A stretch of 64,000 nucleotides of DNA from NCBI RefSeq assembly GCF_014023275.1, contig NZ_CP054698.1, positions 4,526,001-4,590,000 on the forward strand, given 5' to 3'. The DNA is from Nostoc edaphicum CCNP1411. GTDB taxonomy: Bacteria > Cyanobacteriota > Cyanobacteriia > Cyanobacteriales > Nostocaceae. Numbering within the stretch: the first letter of the stretch is position 1; each line of letters begins with the position of its first letter. Below the pieces are notes generated by a model. That model saw nothing but the letters and a program-made list of their open reading frames with translations, searched no databases and was not told where the DNA came from. A program made the translations under genes and the position numbers. Shown here piece by piece: positions 37,981 to 47,492 of the stretch.

Positions 37981-38520
37981 ATGAAACACTTACTCAAGTC
38001 TTTCTTGACAATTTCTGCATTGTCTTCCTTAATAGTTGCTCCTCTTGTTCTATCAGCTGGTCAAGCTTCTGCTCAAATCAAAAAGGGTACTGATGCTAGT
38101 TATGTTGGTGCCGGTGTTGCAGCTGGCGTTACCAGTGGCGGACAAGGTATCAACGATGATGCCACATTTGGCGGTAATGTCACAGGTCGCTTGAAATTAG
38201 GAACTACCCCGTTTTCTGCACGCGGTAATGTCCTCTGGAGTGATCAGACAAGTGCCATTATTCCAGAACTTTCTGTGGATGTACCCATTGCGAATAGAAC
38301 TAACGCCTATTTAACTGGTGGTTATTCTTTTGTAGAAAAAGATGGCTCACCAACTCCTATAGGTAACAAAGATTCAGTAGTGGTAGGTGCTGGTGTTGAA
38401 TCGGAAGTTGCTAACAATTTCCTCGTCTACACTAATGCCAAAGTCGGAATTGGTGCTTACCAAAATAGCGATGCTTCTGCTGTTAGCATTAATGGTGGTA
38501 TTGGCTATCGCTTCAAATAA
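37981..38520 (+). CDS. Secreted beta-barrel-like outer membrane protein
   Basis: A 179-residue protein with a clear signal peptide: K-H-L-L-K-S, a hydrophobic core, and cleavage after A-S-A (about residue 31). The mature part is built of alternating polar/hydrophobic strands rich in Gly, Asn, Thr and Val, ending G-I-G-Y-R-F-K, where a near-terminal aromatic residue is typical of outer membrane barrels. It is too short for a porin of the large cyanobacterial type; a small eight-strand barrel is plausible. Function is not known. ATG 37981 is preferred over 37969. Confidence 0.7.
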   Translation: MKHLLKSFLTISALSSLIVAPLVLSAGQASAQIKKGTDASYVGAGVAAGVTSGGQGINDDATFGGNVTGRLKLGTTPFSARGNVLWSDQTSAIIPELSVDVPIANRTNAYLTGGYSFVEKDGSPTPIGNKDSVVVGAGVESEVANNFLVYTNAKVGIGAYQNSDASAVSINGGIGYRFK

Positions 38521-38594
38521 AAGATTATTGAGTCCTCAGTCAGTTTATACTTTACTTAGTACTCAGGACTCAGCACTAAAAAATCACTACTCCC

Positions 38595-38641
38595 AAAAGC
38601 TGGTTTTGCTAAGTATTACATCACTGACAAAGCCAGCTTTT
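38595..38641 (+). terminator. Hairpin after the porin-like gene
   Basis: AAAAGCTGGTTTTG (38595-38608) pairs with CAAAGCCAGCTTTT near 38628-38641, giving a long imperfect stem ending in T residues, 75 bp past the stop codon and before the sulfite reductase gene. Confidence 0.5.
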
Positions 38642-38759
38642 GCCGTGGTAAAATTAAAACATTCCTCATTATTCCGGCCGGATTACCGGGGATCAAGTAG
38701 CCAAAGGGTGCTGATTCGGCGTCTACTTAATGCTTTATTGAGAATACTATACAAGTCTA

Positions 38760-40676
38760 ATGGTTAAATCTGCTCCTTCCCCCATCGCTAGCCGTAAGCC
38801 TTCCAAAGTAGAAGGAATCAAGGAAAATAGTAATTTTTTGCGTGAACCTGTAGCAACTGAGATCCTTCAAGATACTACCCATTTTACCGAAAATGCGGTG
38901 CAGCTTTTGAAGTTTCATGGTTCTTACCAGCAGGATAACCGCGACAACCGCACCAAGGGACAGGAAAAAGATTACCAGTTTATGCTGCGGACAAAAAATC
39001 CGGGTGGTTTAGTACCGCCGCAGCTGTATCTGGCTTTAGATAAAATCGCTGATGAGTATGGTAACCACACGTTACGAGCAACTACTCGTCAAGGTTTCCA
39101 ACTGCACGGAATTTTAAAGAAGAATCTAAAGTCAGCAATTGCCACCATTGTCAACAATCTGGGTTCGACTTTAGGAGCTTGCGGCGACATCAACCGCAAT
39201 GTGATGGCACCACCAGCCCCCTTTAAGAATCGCCCAGACTATCAATATGCTTGGGAGTATGCCCAGAATATTGCTGACTTGCTGTCAGCGCAAACGGGCG
39301 CTTATTACGAGATTTGGCTAGATGGGGAAAAAGCAATTAGTGCTGAAGAGAACCCAGAGGTAAAAGCAGCTCGACAGCGCAATGGGAATGGCACAATTAT
39401 CCATGACAACGAAGAACCGATTTATGGCACGCACTATATGCCGCGCAAGTTCAAAATTTGCGTGACTGTGCCAGGGGATAATTCAGTAGATTTGTATTCC
39501 CAAGACCTGACGTTGGTAGTAATTACCAATAAAAAGAAACAACTGGAAGGATTTAATATTTTTGCTGGTGGTGGTTTAGGTAGAACCCACGGTAAAGAAG
39601 AAACTTTCGCTAGGTTAGCAGACCCCATCGGTTATGTGGCGAAGGATGACGTTTACGACATCGTGAAAGCGATTGTTGCTACCCAGAGAGATTATGGCGA
39701 TCGCACTGACCGTCGTCATGCCAGACTAAAATATCTAATCAACGATTGGGGCGTAGAAAAATTCCGTACCCAAGTTGAAGAATATTTTGGTAAATCAATT
39801 GAAGCCTTCAAACCACTGCCAGAGTTCAAATTTTACGACTTCCTCGGCTGGAATGAACAAGGTGATGGCAAGCTATTCTTAGGAATTTCCATTGACAATG
39901 GTCGAATCAAGGATGAAGGTTCGTTTCAACTGAAAACCGCCTTGCGGGAAATTGTCGAACAGTTCAACTTACCCATCCGCCTCACATCCAACCACAACCT
40001 AATTTTTTACGATATTGAACCAGACAGCAAGGAAGCTATTCAAGACATTCTTAGCCGTTACGGTGTCGGAGACGAACCCAATAAAATCGAACCTTTAGTG
40101 CGGTATGCAATGGCTTGTCCGGCTTTGCCTACTTGCGGCTTGGCAATCACGGAATCAGAACGAGCAATACCAGGTATTTTAGAGCGGATTCGCGCTCTGT
40201 TAGATAAATTAGGTTTACAAAAAGAACATTTTGTGGTGAGGATGACAGGATGCCCCAATGGGTGCGCTCGTCCATACTTGGCTGAATTGGGCTTTGTGGG
40301 TAGCGCTCCAGAATCTTACCAAGTATGGCTAGGGGGTTCGCCAAATCAAACTCGACTGGCACAACCTTATATAGAAAAGCTGCACCATAATGATTTAGAC
40401 AGCTTCCTAGAACCGATTTTTGTTTACTTTAAGAAATCTCGGAAATCGAAGGAAAGCTTCGGTGATTTTTGCGATCGCGTTGGTTTTGATGCCATCCGCG
40501 AATTTGCTGCTAGCTACGATCCCCAAACAGCCAATGGTGCAAACAAATCGCGCCACCGCGTAAATTTGAAAGAAGAGGTTTATGGCAAGTTGAAGGAAGT
40601 AGCAGAAAGCCAAGGTAAGCCGATGACTCAGTTGGTTACTGAAGCGCTAGAGGCTTACTTCCAAAATCTTTCGTAA
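38760..40676 (+). CDS. sir: Ferredoxin-dependent sulfite reductase with RHH-like C-terminal tail
   Basis: A 638-residue siroheme/[4Fe-4S] enzyme reducing sulfite to sulfide with ferredoxin. The duplicated ferrite-reductase repeats are present, with the substrate arginines in R-A-T-T-R-Q-G-F-Q. The cluster cysteines are in C-P-A-L-P-T-C and [11 protein letters not shown] near residue 500. The last 40 residues ([13 protein letters not shown] then [13 protein letters not shown]) look like a ribbon-helix-helix DNA-binding unit, not part of the catalytic fold. Nitrite reductase is less likely given the [11 protein letters not shown] motif and overall Sir-like N-terminus. Confidence 0.92.
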   Translation: MVKSAPSPIASRKPSKVEGIKENSNFLREPVATEILQDTTHFTENAVQLLKFHGSYQQDNRDNRTKGQEKDYQFMLRTKNPGGLVPPQLYLALDKIADEYGNHTLRATTRQGFQLHGILKKNLKSAIATIVNNLGSTLGACGDINRNVMAPPAPFKNRPDYQYAWEYAQNIADLLSAQTGAYYEIWLDGEKAISAEENPEVKAARQRNGNGTIIHDNEEPIYGTHYMPRKFKICVTVPGDNSVDLYSQDLTLVVITNKKKQLEGFNIFAGGGLGRTHGKEETFARLADPIGYVAKDDVYDIVKAIVATQRDYGDRTDRRHARLKYLINDWGVEKFRTQVEEYFGKSIEAFKPLPEFKFYDFLGWNEQGDGKLFLGISIDNGRIKDEGSFQLKTALREIVEQFNLPIRLTSNHNLIFYDIEPDSKEAIQDILSRYGVGDEPNKIEPLVRYAMACPALPTCGLAITESERAIPGILERIRALLDKLGLQKEHFVVRMTGCPNGCARPYLAELGFVGSAPESYQVWLGGSPNQTRLAQPYIEKLHHNDLDSFLEPIFVYFKKSRKSKESFGDFCDRVGFDAIREFAASYDPQTANGANKSRHRVNLKEEVYGKLKEVAESQGKPMTQLVTEALEAYFQNLS

Positions 40677-40764
40677 GCCGAATAAGTAATTAAACGATAA
40701 ATGGACACAGATGGACTTATCTGTGTCCATCTTTGATTTGATATTCCTGAAATTCCAAAATTCC

Positions 40765-41514
40765 ATGTCTCAACTGCAAAGAATTGCGATCGCACCTTCT
40801 CAACTCCAACAAGGGCAAATTTTGCTCACAAAAGAACAACAACATTATTTGGCCCGTGTGCTGCGTTTGCGTGAAGGCGATCGCTTTATTGCAATGGATG
40901 GTAAAGGAAAATCGTGGTTAGCGCAGTTAGCAGGGGAACAAGCACAGGTTTTAGAACCGCTTTTAGTGGAAACAGAATTACCTGTATCAATTACGCTGAT
41001 GGTGGCGTTGCCCAAAGGTAATGGATTTGATGAAGTGGTGCGGTGTTGTACAGAGTTGGGAGTAACTTGTATTGCACCAGTATTGAGCGATCGCACTTTG
41101 CTTAATCCTAGTCCTCAAAAGCTCGAACGTTGGCGGCGCATCGCTGCGGAAGCCGCTGAACAATCAGAGCGTTCTTTTGTGCCGATAATTTTAGAACCTG
41201 TTGCTTTTAACACGGGTTTGTCATTAGTCATTGGTCATTCATCATTTGCAAATAGCCAACAATATATCTGTGTAGCGCGTGGCGAGTTTCCCCACTTAAA
41301 AGATTGCTTACAGCACAAAGGACAAATGACAAATGACATTGGACAAGAAAAAATTGTCATTGCTACCGGCCCAGAGGGAGGATGGACAACACCAGAAATT
41401 GAAAATGCGATCGCATCCGGATTTCAACCTGTTTCTCTTGGTCGCCGCATCCTCAGAGCAGTTACGGCCCCAGTAGTAGCATTATCCTTGATTACCGCAG
41501 CTTGTGAAGTATAA
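40765..41514 (+). CDS. rsmE: 16S rRNA (uracil-1498-N3)-methyltransferase
   Basis: This SPOUT-class methyltransferase of 249 residues modifies U1498 of 16S rRNA. It has the N-terminal PUA-like part (H-Y-L-A-R-V-L-R-L-R-E-G-D), K-G-N-G-F-D-E-V-V-R, W-R-R-I-A-A-E-A-A-E-Q-S-E-R, and the knot motif I-A-T-G-P-E-G-G-W with L-G-R-R-I-L-R-A-V-T-A. Two segments near residues 152-165 and 188-196 (S-L-V-I-G-H-S-S-F; Q-M-T-N-D-I-G) are encoded by GTCATTA/AAATGAC repeat units and look inserted. The ATG at 40765 begins M-S-Q-L-Q-R and is preferred over the upstream in-frame start. Confidence 0.92.
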   Translation: MSQLQRIAIAPSQLQQGQILLTKEQQHYLARVLRLREGDRFIAMDGKGKSWLAQLAGEQAQVLEPLLVETELPVSITLMVALPKGNGFDEVVRCCTELGVTCIAPVLSDRTLLNPSPQKLERWRRIAAEAAEQSERSFVPIILEPVAFNTGLSLVIGHSSFANSQQYICVARGEFPHLKDCLQHKGQMTNDIGQEKIVIATGPEGGWTTPEIENAIASGFQPVSLGRRILRAVTAPVVALSLITAACEV

Positions 41515-41578
41515 ATGATCTATAGCTCACGCAAAAGTAGTTTTGCATGAGACATCACTCCACTGTTTATTTAAAGTG

Positions 41579-42652
41579 ATGATTGAGCAAGTTGCGATCG
41601 CCTTTGAGCATAAAGATTATCAAACAGCTGCTAAATTACTCAAACAGCTGCTAGTAGAATCGCCAGAACATCCTTGGGTACAATATTATCTCGGTCGACT
41701 GCATGAAGTATCTGAAAAATACCAAGATGCAGAAAAAATTTATCGGCAACTGCTGCGAGATACAAGGAATGCCAAAATAGTAACGCTCGCACGCGAAGCT
41801 TTGCGACGACTACAAGAAATGGAGCTTGAAGAAAGACAAAGAGCCATTTCCCAAGCAAAATCTGAACCGAATGATACTGAACTTGGCGTACTAGTCTTAG
41901 AGCCACTCAATAACGAGATGAAAGCAGAAGCATCTCGGAAATTCGCTCAGATTATGCAACTAGACCCCTACACTGCACGGCTATTACTACCAAGTCGTGG
42001 CTGGAGGTTGTACCGCACTGGACAAGTAGGAGAACTAAAATTTTACGGCAAACAGTTACAGCAAGCTGGTATTCCTTGCTTTTGGGCAACGATAGCTCAA
42101 ATTCAACAAATTCAAGTTTATCAAGTCAAATATTTTCAAGAATGTACCCCACAAGCTACTGTTGTTTGCCGCAACGAGGTAAATCAACTCGGTTCTCTCA
42201 CTTTTGATTGGTCAGAAGTCACAGCAAGAGTAGTAGGACTGTTGCCCATTTTCGAGGAAGTGGTAGATCGAGATGTGCGCGGTAAACTGGAACGGAAAAC
42301 TCAAACACAAGACTATACCCAGTTTTGTGATTTACACATACCTGGTAGACGTTGCATTCTCCGACTTTATGATCACGGCTATGAATTTCAGCAAGGTTTA
42401 GAAATCATTCCCCAAGCTAGCCAAAATACAATCAGAATTAATTGGAATAGTTTATCGAGTTGGATTGACCAGCAACTACCTGACGCCATAATTTGGTCAG
42501 ATTTCACATCCTTTGCAGATACAACATTAGATCAAACAGAAATGCTGAGTCATATCAAGTCTCATATTCATTTGTTGCGTAGAGAAAAGACTAATTGGGA
42601 CTCAGCGTTTCAGCTATATAGTGGACTGGTGTTGCTTAAAGATGCAAATTAG
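41579..42652 (+). CDS. TPR-containing conserved cyanobacterial protein
   Basis: A 357-residue protein. Residues 1-85 form two TPR-like units (A-I-A-F-E-H-K-D-Y-Q-T-A-A-K-L-L-K-Q-L-L; Y-Y-L-G-R-L-H-E-V-S-E-K-Y-Q-D-A-E-K-I-Y). The rest is a soluble domain of unknown function with G-R-R-C-I-L-R-L-Y-D near residue 258. ATG 41579 is preferred to TTG 41543. It lies 64 bp after rsmE in the same direction. No enzymatic motif is recognised. Confidence 0.75.
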   Translation: MIEQVAIAFEHKDYQTAAKLLKQLLVESPEHPWVQYYLGRLHEVSEKYQDAEKIYRQLLRDTRNAKIVTLAREALRRLQEMELEERQRAISQAKSEPNDTELGVLVLEPLNNEMKAEASRKFAQIMQLDPYTARLLLPSRGWRLYRTGQVGELKFYGKQLQQAGIPCFWATIAQIQQIQVYQVKYFQECTPQATVVCRNEVNQLGSLTFDWSEVTARVVGLLPIFEEVVDRDVRGKLERKTQTQDYTQFCDLHIPGRRCILRLYDHGYEFQQGLEIIPQASQNTIRINWNSLSSWIDQQLPDAIIWSDFTSFADTTLDQTEMLSHIKSHIHLLRREKTNWDSAFQLYSGLVLLKDAN

Positions 42653-42770
42653 TTATGCAAAGAAACCTACTATAAAAGATGCAGTTATAGTAGAGAAAAT
42701 TAAGCGATCGCTCCTAATTTGGAGAGTTCTCCATCTACAACTGACAAAGTTATCTTAACCGTATAATCTA

Positions 42771-42796
42771 TAGAGACCGTAAATTTACGGTCTCTA
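42771..42796. terminator. 26-bp perfect palindrome between convergent genes
   Basis: TAGAGACCGTAAA followed directly by its reverse complement TTTACGGTCTCTA lies between a plus-strand and a minus-strand gene. It could act as a bidirectional terminator, but no T tract follows and it may instead be a dispersed repeat. Confidence 0.5.
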
Positions 42797-42800
42797 TCAA

Positions 42801-43325
42801 TTATTTAGGTGTTTTAACCTGACGTGCCATCTCTAAATAAGCACTCATATTCGCCCCTGGACGCCGACGACCATTAGAGCTTGTAGTCGAAGGAGCAAGA
42901 TATTTTGGCGCAAAGGTTGTTTCAGTTGGCTGCTCTTTGATTACTTTGGCTGCTGCGGCTTTTGCATTTTTGCCCGGTTCAACTTTAAGACCCTCAGCAG
43001 TCTGGACTAATTGAACATCAGCTGGTTTGGGATTTTTAGCTGATTTTGCCTTACCCTTACTTGCAGCGGTTTTTGTTCCGTTCAATGAATCTGGCTTGGA
43101 TGGAGTTGGTGCTTCTGATGCAATTGTTGCCGTTACTTTCTTAGCGTTTGATGCAACTGTCTCTGCTACTTTTTTCGCGTTCGATGCTACCTCTTTAGCA
43201 GCATCTTTGGCAGCATCTTTGGCTTCGTCCAATTCTAAGAAGTAGCCGTTGCTTTTCTTCTTCCCTGGTAAAAGTCCGGTAATGAAACCCAAAATACCCG
43301 AAATTAACTTTTTGATAAAATCCAC
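42801..43325 (-). CDS. Ala/Lys-rich protein with hydrophobic N-terminus
   Basis: A 174-residue protein. An N-terminal amphipathic/hydrophobic helix (I-K-K-L-I-S-G-I-L-G-F-I-T-G-L-L-P-G) is followed by 11-residue-like repeats (A-K-D-A-A-K-D-A-A-K-E-V; A-S-N-A-K-K-V twice) reminiscent of LEA-type helices. A low-complexity basic region comes next, and a conserved-looking end reads N-G-R-R-R-P-G-A-N-M-S-A-Y-L-E-M-A-R-Q-V. I cannot name a function; a membrane-attached, largely disordered protein is the best description. The upstream 500 bp contains no other gene. Confidence 0.7.
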   Translation of the reverse strand: MDFIKKLISGILGFITGLLPGKKKSNGYFLELDEAKDAAKDAAKEVASNAKKVAETVASNAKKVTATIASEAPTPSKPDSLNGTKTAASKGKAKSAKNPKPADVQLVQTAEGLKVEPGKNAKAAAAKVIKEQPTETTFAPKYLAPSTTSSNGRRRPGANMSAYLEMARQVKTPK

Positions 43326-43830
43326 TACAATTACTCCTGCCTGTTATAGTTGGAACTCGACCGTAATTGTTAAAAATTACGACAAAATGTTACATTTTCT
43401 ACTTTGCGTCACCCCGTTCTGGTGACAACCCTTATAGGTTTGTGCTTAATTAACATTGTAGTAAAACTACAGAGCAAATGTTCTATCGCAAGCATTTGCA
43501 ACCTGTATACATCGAGAACTAATTATTAAATTTTACTGTAACGAAGAGCAAGATTCTGAAAGCAAGCTTTACAAAAATTAACATTTATTTGTTTAGTAAA
43601 TACTTATTCAATTGAAACAAACAGTTTACTCTCAACCAGTGGGAGGAGTGTCATAGCCTATTGGCAAATGGTGAGCTTAATTAGTTAAATTTTATACAAA
43701 TAGTTTTTGAGTGCATTTCAGTTTTGCAAAAATATCTTTTAAAGAATCCGAAAAACAATAACTTCAGTTTGTAGAGCAGTATGTACCTACAAAAGTGAAA
43801 TACACCCCTTACTTCAACCAGATTTTGTAA
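43326..43830. other. Divergent AT-rich intergenic region
   Basis: 505 bp between two divergent genes with no ORF longer than about 15 codons and no RNA gene. Promoters for both sides are expected. Confidence 0.5.
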
Positions 43831-44466
43831 ATGAACACCGAAAATCAGCAGCGCAATCCCGTTTTGTTAATACACGGAATTGAAGATACAGAGGCAGTTT
43901 TCCATAAAATGAGGGCATACCTCATACAACGGGGTTGGTCTGTATATAGCCTGAATCTGCTTCCTAATAATGGTGATGTGGGTCTTGATGAATTGGCAAA
44001 GCAGGTAGCCGATTATATTACAGCTACCTTTGCATCAGAACAACACCTAGATTTAGTAGGCTTCAGTATGGGAGGAATTGTCAGCCGTTACTATGTACAG
44101 CGACTAGGAGGAATAAACCGCGTGCAGCGGTTTATCACCATCTCTTCACCCCATCATGGAACTGTCGTTGCTTATGGTTCCAGGCGTCCTGGTTGCCTAC
44201 AAATGCGCCCCGACAGCATTTTTCTCAAGGATTTAAATTCTGATGCTGTAATATTAGGGCAGCTAGATTTTACATCTATCTGGACACCTTATGATTTGAT
44301 GATTGTCCCAGCTAATAGTTCACAAATGTCCATAGGAAGTGAAGTAATAGTACCAGTTGCTCTACACCCTTGGATGCTGACAGACACGAGAAGTTTAGCA
44401 GTAGTGCAAGCAGCTTTAACAGAAGGTATTAAGCTGCCCTTGCTGAAGAAAAAATCCAGTCAGTAG
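43831..44466 (+). CDS. Alpha/beta-hydrolase, lipase-like
   Basis: A 211-residue serine hydrolase of the bacterial lipase type. The oxyanion-hole start P-V-L-L-I-H-G-I-E is at residues 10-18, the nucleophile elbow G-F-S-M-G-G near residue 78, and the catalytic His is probably in A-L-H-P-W-M near 179; the I-S-S-P-H-H-G-T segment is typical of triacylglycerol lipases. No signal peptide is visible, so it should act in the cytoplasm. The substrate is unknown. Confidence 0.85.
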   Translation: MNTENQQRNPVLLIHGIEDTEAVFHKMRAYLIQRGWSVYSLNLLPNNGDVGLDELAKQVADYITATFASEQHLDLVGFSMGGIVSRYYVQRLGGINRVQRFITISSPHHGTVVAYGSRRPGCLQMRPDSIFLKDLNSDAVILGQLDFTSIWTPYDLMIVPANSSQMSIGSEVIVPVALHPWMLTDTRSLAVVQAALTEGIKLPLLKKKSSQ

Positions 44467-44515
44467 CTAGAATAATCGCCACGCTGGATTTATTCATCTT
44501 TAAATTACGAATTAC

Positions 44516-44947
44516 TTAAGTCCTATCTCCAATTTGTGTATGTTCGTAACTCCCAAAAATCGCCTCTGGGTGACGATAATACTTGAACTCCATGAGGTTA
44601 TAAAAGGGATCTTCTAAAAAGAAAGTGCGATGCTCAAGAGGAGAACCAACAAAGCGATTTTTGGTTTCTTCGCGAAAAAGTAACTGCTGTTGTTGCGCCC
44701 TTTCTAGTAAGTCTTGCCAGTCACGTTCTTGGGTAAAAATTAGCCCAAAGTGTCTGGGATATATGGTATGTTGCGGTGTCAAGGGTTCTTTGGTGACGTG
44801 AGCCACTAGTTGATGACCGTAGAGATTGAGAATCAGGGCATGGTGGTTTTCACGACCAGGAATGCAGCCCAAGCCATCTACATAATATGCTTTTGTCTGG
44901 GCAATGTTAGTTACAGGGAAAGCCAGATGGAATAAAGTTTGGCTCAT
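44516..44947 (-). CDS. VOC-superfamily (glyoxalase-like) protein
   Basis: A 143-residue protein with the paired beta-alpha-beta-beta-beta units of the vicinal oxygen chelate fold. The first half starts F-H-L-A-F-P-V-T-N-I with a candidate metal His, and the second has H-F-G-L-I-F and the Glu in N-L-M-E-F-K-Y-Y. Family members are dioxygenases, isomerases or resistance proteins; which one cannot be told here. It converges with the lipase gene. Confidence 0.82.
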   Translation of the reverse strand: MSQTLFHLAFPVTNIAQTKAYYVDGLGCIPGRENHHALILNLYGHQLVAHVTKEPLTPQHTIYPRHFGLIFTQERDWQDLLERAQQQQLLFREETKNRFVGSPLEHRTFFLEDPFYNLMEFKYYRHPEAIFGSYEHTQIGDRT

Positions 44948-45541
44948 AGCTTGTGTGGAAAAGATTTGTAGTTGATACTATCTACAATTTATGCTGTTAA
45001 ATCTTGATTGTGGTCAACTTGAACACAGTTTTAATTGACATTAACTTATATTCTTTATCCTTATAACTTTCAAATGCTGCACTCTGCGGCTACTGACTTC
45101 GCACTCTACCTACATAATTTAGATAATTTACACTTAATTTTTTAGGTAACAGCTTTGTCTCGTGCAGCGATAATAATTGAGGTTTGCATAGGCAGATGCT
45201 TAGGAACAGTCTATTTAATAACTTACCACTTTCATAAGGTGTGTTGGGAATTTTACGCACCCGATGAAAGTACTTTAGGTGGGTAACGCACCCGAATAGT
45301 CCACCCAATGAAACAGAAGTTTTGCATTTTGTTTAATCCACGTTCTTGATTCAATATTGCAGTGTATATCTAAGATATTGTTTGTAGTTTTAAACTCAGC
45401 TTTCAGCACGATGCTTACGCAATTTAGTTAATAATACAAACATATTACTTTAGCTAGAGAGGTTTCAGAAATTAAGCACGAAGCATCACAAATTCGTTAT
45501 TCTGTTGATATTCAGACAAAATTACTCATGATTAATTGCTG
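44948..45541. other. Intergenic region without a gene
   Basis: About 590 bp. It holds a short inverted/direct repeat pattern around ACGCACCCGA (about 45255-45295) but no credible ORF or RNA gene. Confidence 0.5.
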
Positions 45542-46339
45542 ATGTCATCCTTAATTGATTCTGTTAATCCCTGGTTAGTAGCAGTTGTATTAAACACAAT
45601 TTTATTGGGTGTAGCTTGGATTACTCCGAAAAAGCTACTTACGCCCGCTGGATTATTTCATGCCTGGTTCCTGGCTATCTTAATTTGGGTAACTCTAGGC
45701 TGGCAAGGATATGCAGTAGTAATGTTCTATTTTTTGGTTGGTTCTGGCGTTACCCGCATCGGTATGGCGCAGAAGGAGGCAGAAGGAATTGCCGAAAAGC
45801 GTTCTGGGGCAAGAGGCCCAGAAAATGTTTGGGGTTCGGCTTTGACTGGGGCACTGTGTGCCTTGGGAGTAGGGTTGATAAATTCGGGGTTTCTCGTACC
45901 TACTTCCCAGTCCCTAATCCCTAATCCCCAGTCCCTATTATTGTTAGGCTATGTAGCGAGTTTCAGTACCAAGCTGGCTGACACCACCGCCAGCGAAGTT
46001 GGTAAAGCTTATGGTAAAAGTACTTTTTTGATTACCACGCTCCAGCCAGTGCCACGAGGTACAGAAGGAGCGATAAGCTTGGAAGGAACTCTAGCTGGGA
46101 TTGTCGCTTCTGTGGCGATCGCATTTATTGGTTGGGGAGTTGGTTTAATTGATCTATTAGGAGTCACTTGGTGTGTACTAGCAGCATTTATTGCCACCAA
46201 CTTAGAAAGTGTAATTGGGGCAACACTGCAATCTAAGTATACTTGGCTGACCAATGAAGTAGTAAATATTTTTAATACATTAATCGGTGCGATCGCAGCT
46301 ATGCTACTTGCTTGGACATGGATAAGTTTCATTAAGTAG
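45542..46339 (+). CDS. DUF92 membrane protein, VTE6/phytyl-phosphate kinase-like
   Basis: A 265-residue polytopic membrane protein of the DUF92/TMEM19 family. Landmarks are F-H-A-W-F-L-A-I-L near residue 33, G-S-G-V-T-R-I-G near residue 66, the K-L-A-D-T-T-A-S-E-V-G-K segment near residue 145 and P-R-G-T-E-G-A-I-S-L-E-G-T near residue 170. Plant VTE6 and cyanobacterial homologues phosphorylate phytyl phosphate to phytyl diphosphate for tocopherol and phylloquinone, so a link to the men genes in this window is plausible but inferred. A loop near residues 120-132 (T-S-Q-S-L-I-P-N-P-Q-S-L) is encoded by CCCTAAT-type heptamers. ATG 45542 is preferred over TTG 45536. Confidence 0.82.
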   Translation: MSSLIDSVNPWLVAVVLNTILLGVAWITPKKLLTPAGLFHAWFLAILIWVTLGWQGYAVVMFYFLVGSGVTRIGMAQKEAEGIAEKRSGARGPENVWGSALTGALCALGVGLINSGFLVPTSQSLIPNPQSLLLLGYVASFSTKLADTTASEVGKAYGKSTFLITTLQPVPRGTEGAISLEGTLAGIVASVAIAFIGWGVGLIDLLGVTWCVLAAFIATNLESVIGATLQSKYTWLTNEVVNIFNTLIGAIAAMLLAWTWISFIK

Positions 46340-46613
46340 ACCAGCAAGAATAAACAATTACTCGTTTAGGTGGTGGGGCATTGGGGAAAACAGTTCTGAG
46401 TTGCCAGTTTCGAGTCATAGAAGTTAGATTCCCAACTTAGCACTGGCTCAACGCCCCGCTATCCATGTACAGCAATCAGTACTCCTGAATACTCTGTCCT
46501 ACCGTTGACATTTTCAATCCTGTTTTGTCCCCGCTAGACTGTAAAAGTGATTGGGGGAAATTATATTATTTACTAGCTATATAATTTTTTTACCATCCAG
46601 ATGTAATTAGTTC
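46340..46613. other. Intergenic region with 25-bp dispersed repeat, copy 2
   Basis: The segment at 46439-46463 duplicates 4343-4367 exactly. Otherwise no gene is seen. Confidence 0.6.
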
Positions 46614-46664
46614 ATGGAATCTTTATCATATTTATCAATCAACAACCAGATGATTTCTATATGA
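46614..46664 (+). pseudogene. 17-codon remnant of a duplicated PPIase gene start
   Basis: ATG at 46614 opens M-E-S-L-S-Y-L-S-I-N-N-Q-M-I-S-I followed by TGA. It closely matches the start of the intact gene 96 bp downstream (M-E-S-L-S-F-L-T-I-N-D-Q-I-I-S-I), and the untranslated bases before it (TAATTAGTTC) also match. It looks like the stub of a tandem paralogue. Confidence 0.7.
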
Positions 46665-46709
46665 TTTAAAAGTCCTATAAGTGTTTAACCATTTTCACAT
46701 AATTAGTTC

Positions 46710-47492
46710 ATGGAATCTTTATCATTTTTGACAATTAATGACCAAATAATTTCTATTGAGGAAGCAGTAAAGTACCTGCAAGCCTCTGGAAAATTGGGAC
46801 AGTTCATTGGGGATATTCTCCGTCAGTACGTAATTGAGTCAGAAATCCGAACACGAGACGATATTGAAATTGGCACTGCAATAACTGAACAGTCAATTAT
46901 TGACTTTAGGCTGAAAAATCAACTGACTGATCCCCAAAGTTTTCAAGAATGGTTACAGACCAACAACACAGATTACGCTACCTTTCACACATCGGTTACT
47001 TTTGGTTACAAGCTAGAAAAGCTGAAAGCTGTAGTGACGGAAACAAAACTCCAAGAATATTTTATTGAGCGCAAGATTTTTTTGGATCGGGTAGTACTCT
47101 CTAGAATTGTTGTTGATAATCGAGAATTGGCAGACGAACTACACACGCAAATTGAAGAAGGAGGTAGTTTTGAGCAACTAGCTAAAGAGTATTCACTTTC
47201 AGATGACCGAATTGTGAACGGCATGATGGGAATAGTCAGCCGAGGAAGTATGCCAGATATATTACGCGCAGCTATTGATGTGGCGAGTCCTGGACAATTA
47301 GTAGGACCAATAGAAATCGTTGGCAAAGACTCTCCCCAAGGAGAAGGACCTTATGGTTTGTTTCGAGTAGAACAATTTCTGCCAGCGTCTTTAGAAGATA
47401 CTCAACTAAAGCAAGCACTACAAAATGAGTTATTTGAAAAATGGCTAGCAGAGAAAATTCAAAAACTGACAGTCAAGTTACAAGTGAGTTAA
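46710..47492 (+). CDS. SurA/parvulin-like peptidyl-prolyl isomerase
   Basis: A 260-residue protein. The N-terminal helical chaperone-like part (I-S-I-E-E-A-V-K-Y-L-Q-A-S-G-K-L) is followed by a parvulin domain (about residues 125-235: V-V-L-S-R-I-V-V-D, A-K-E-Y-S-L-S-D-D, G-P-I-E-I-V). It lacks a signal peptide. In cyanobacteria such genes sit next to HlyB-like exporters and probably help prepare the exported peptide. The 3' end overlaps the exporter gene by 52 bp, so the two are translationally coupled. Confidence 0.82.
   Translation: MESLSFLTINDQIISIEEAVKYLQASGKLGQFIGDILRQYVIESEIRTRDDIEIGTAITEQSIIDFRLKNQLTDPQSFQEWLQTNNTDYATFHTSVTFGYKLEKLKAVVTETKLQEYFIERKIFLDRVVLSRIVVDNRELADELHTQIEEGGSFEQLAKEYSLSDDRIVNGMMGIVSRGSMPDILRAAIDVASPGQLVGPIEIVGKDSPQGEGPYGLFRVEQFLPASLEDTQLKQALQNELFEKWLAEKIQKLTVKLQVS

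Noticed and set aside
42771..42796. Operator site for a dimeric regulator
   Set aside because: The perfect dyad lies between convergent gene ends, where a terminator or dispersed repeat is more likely.
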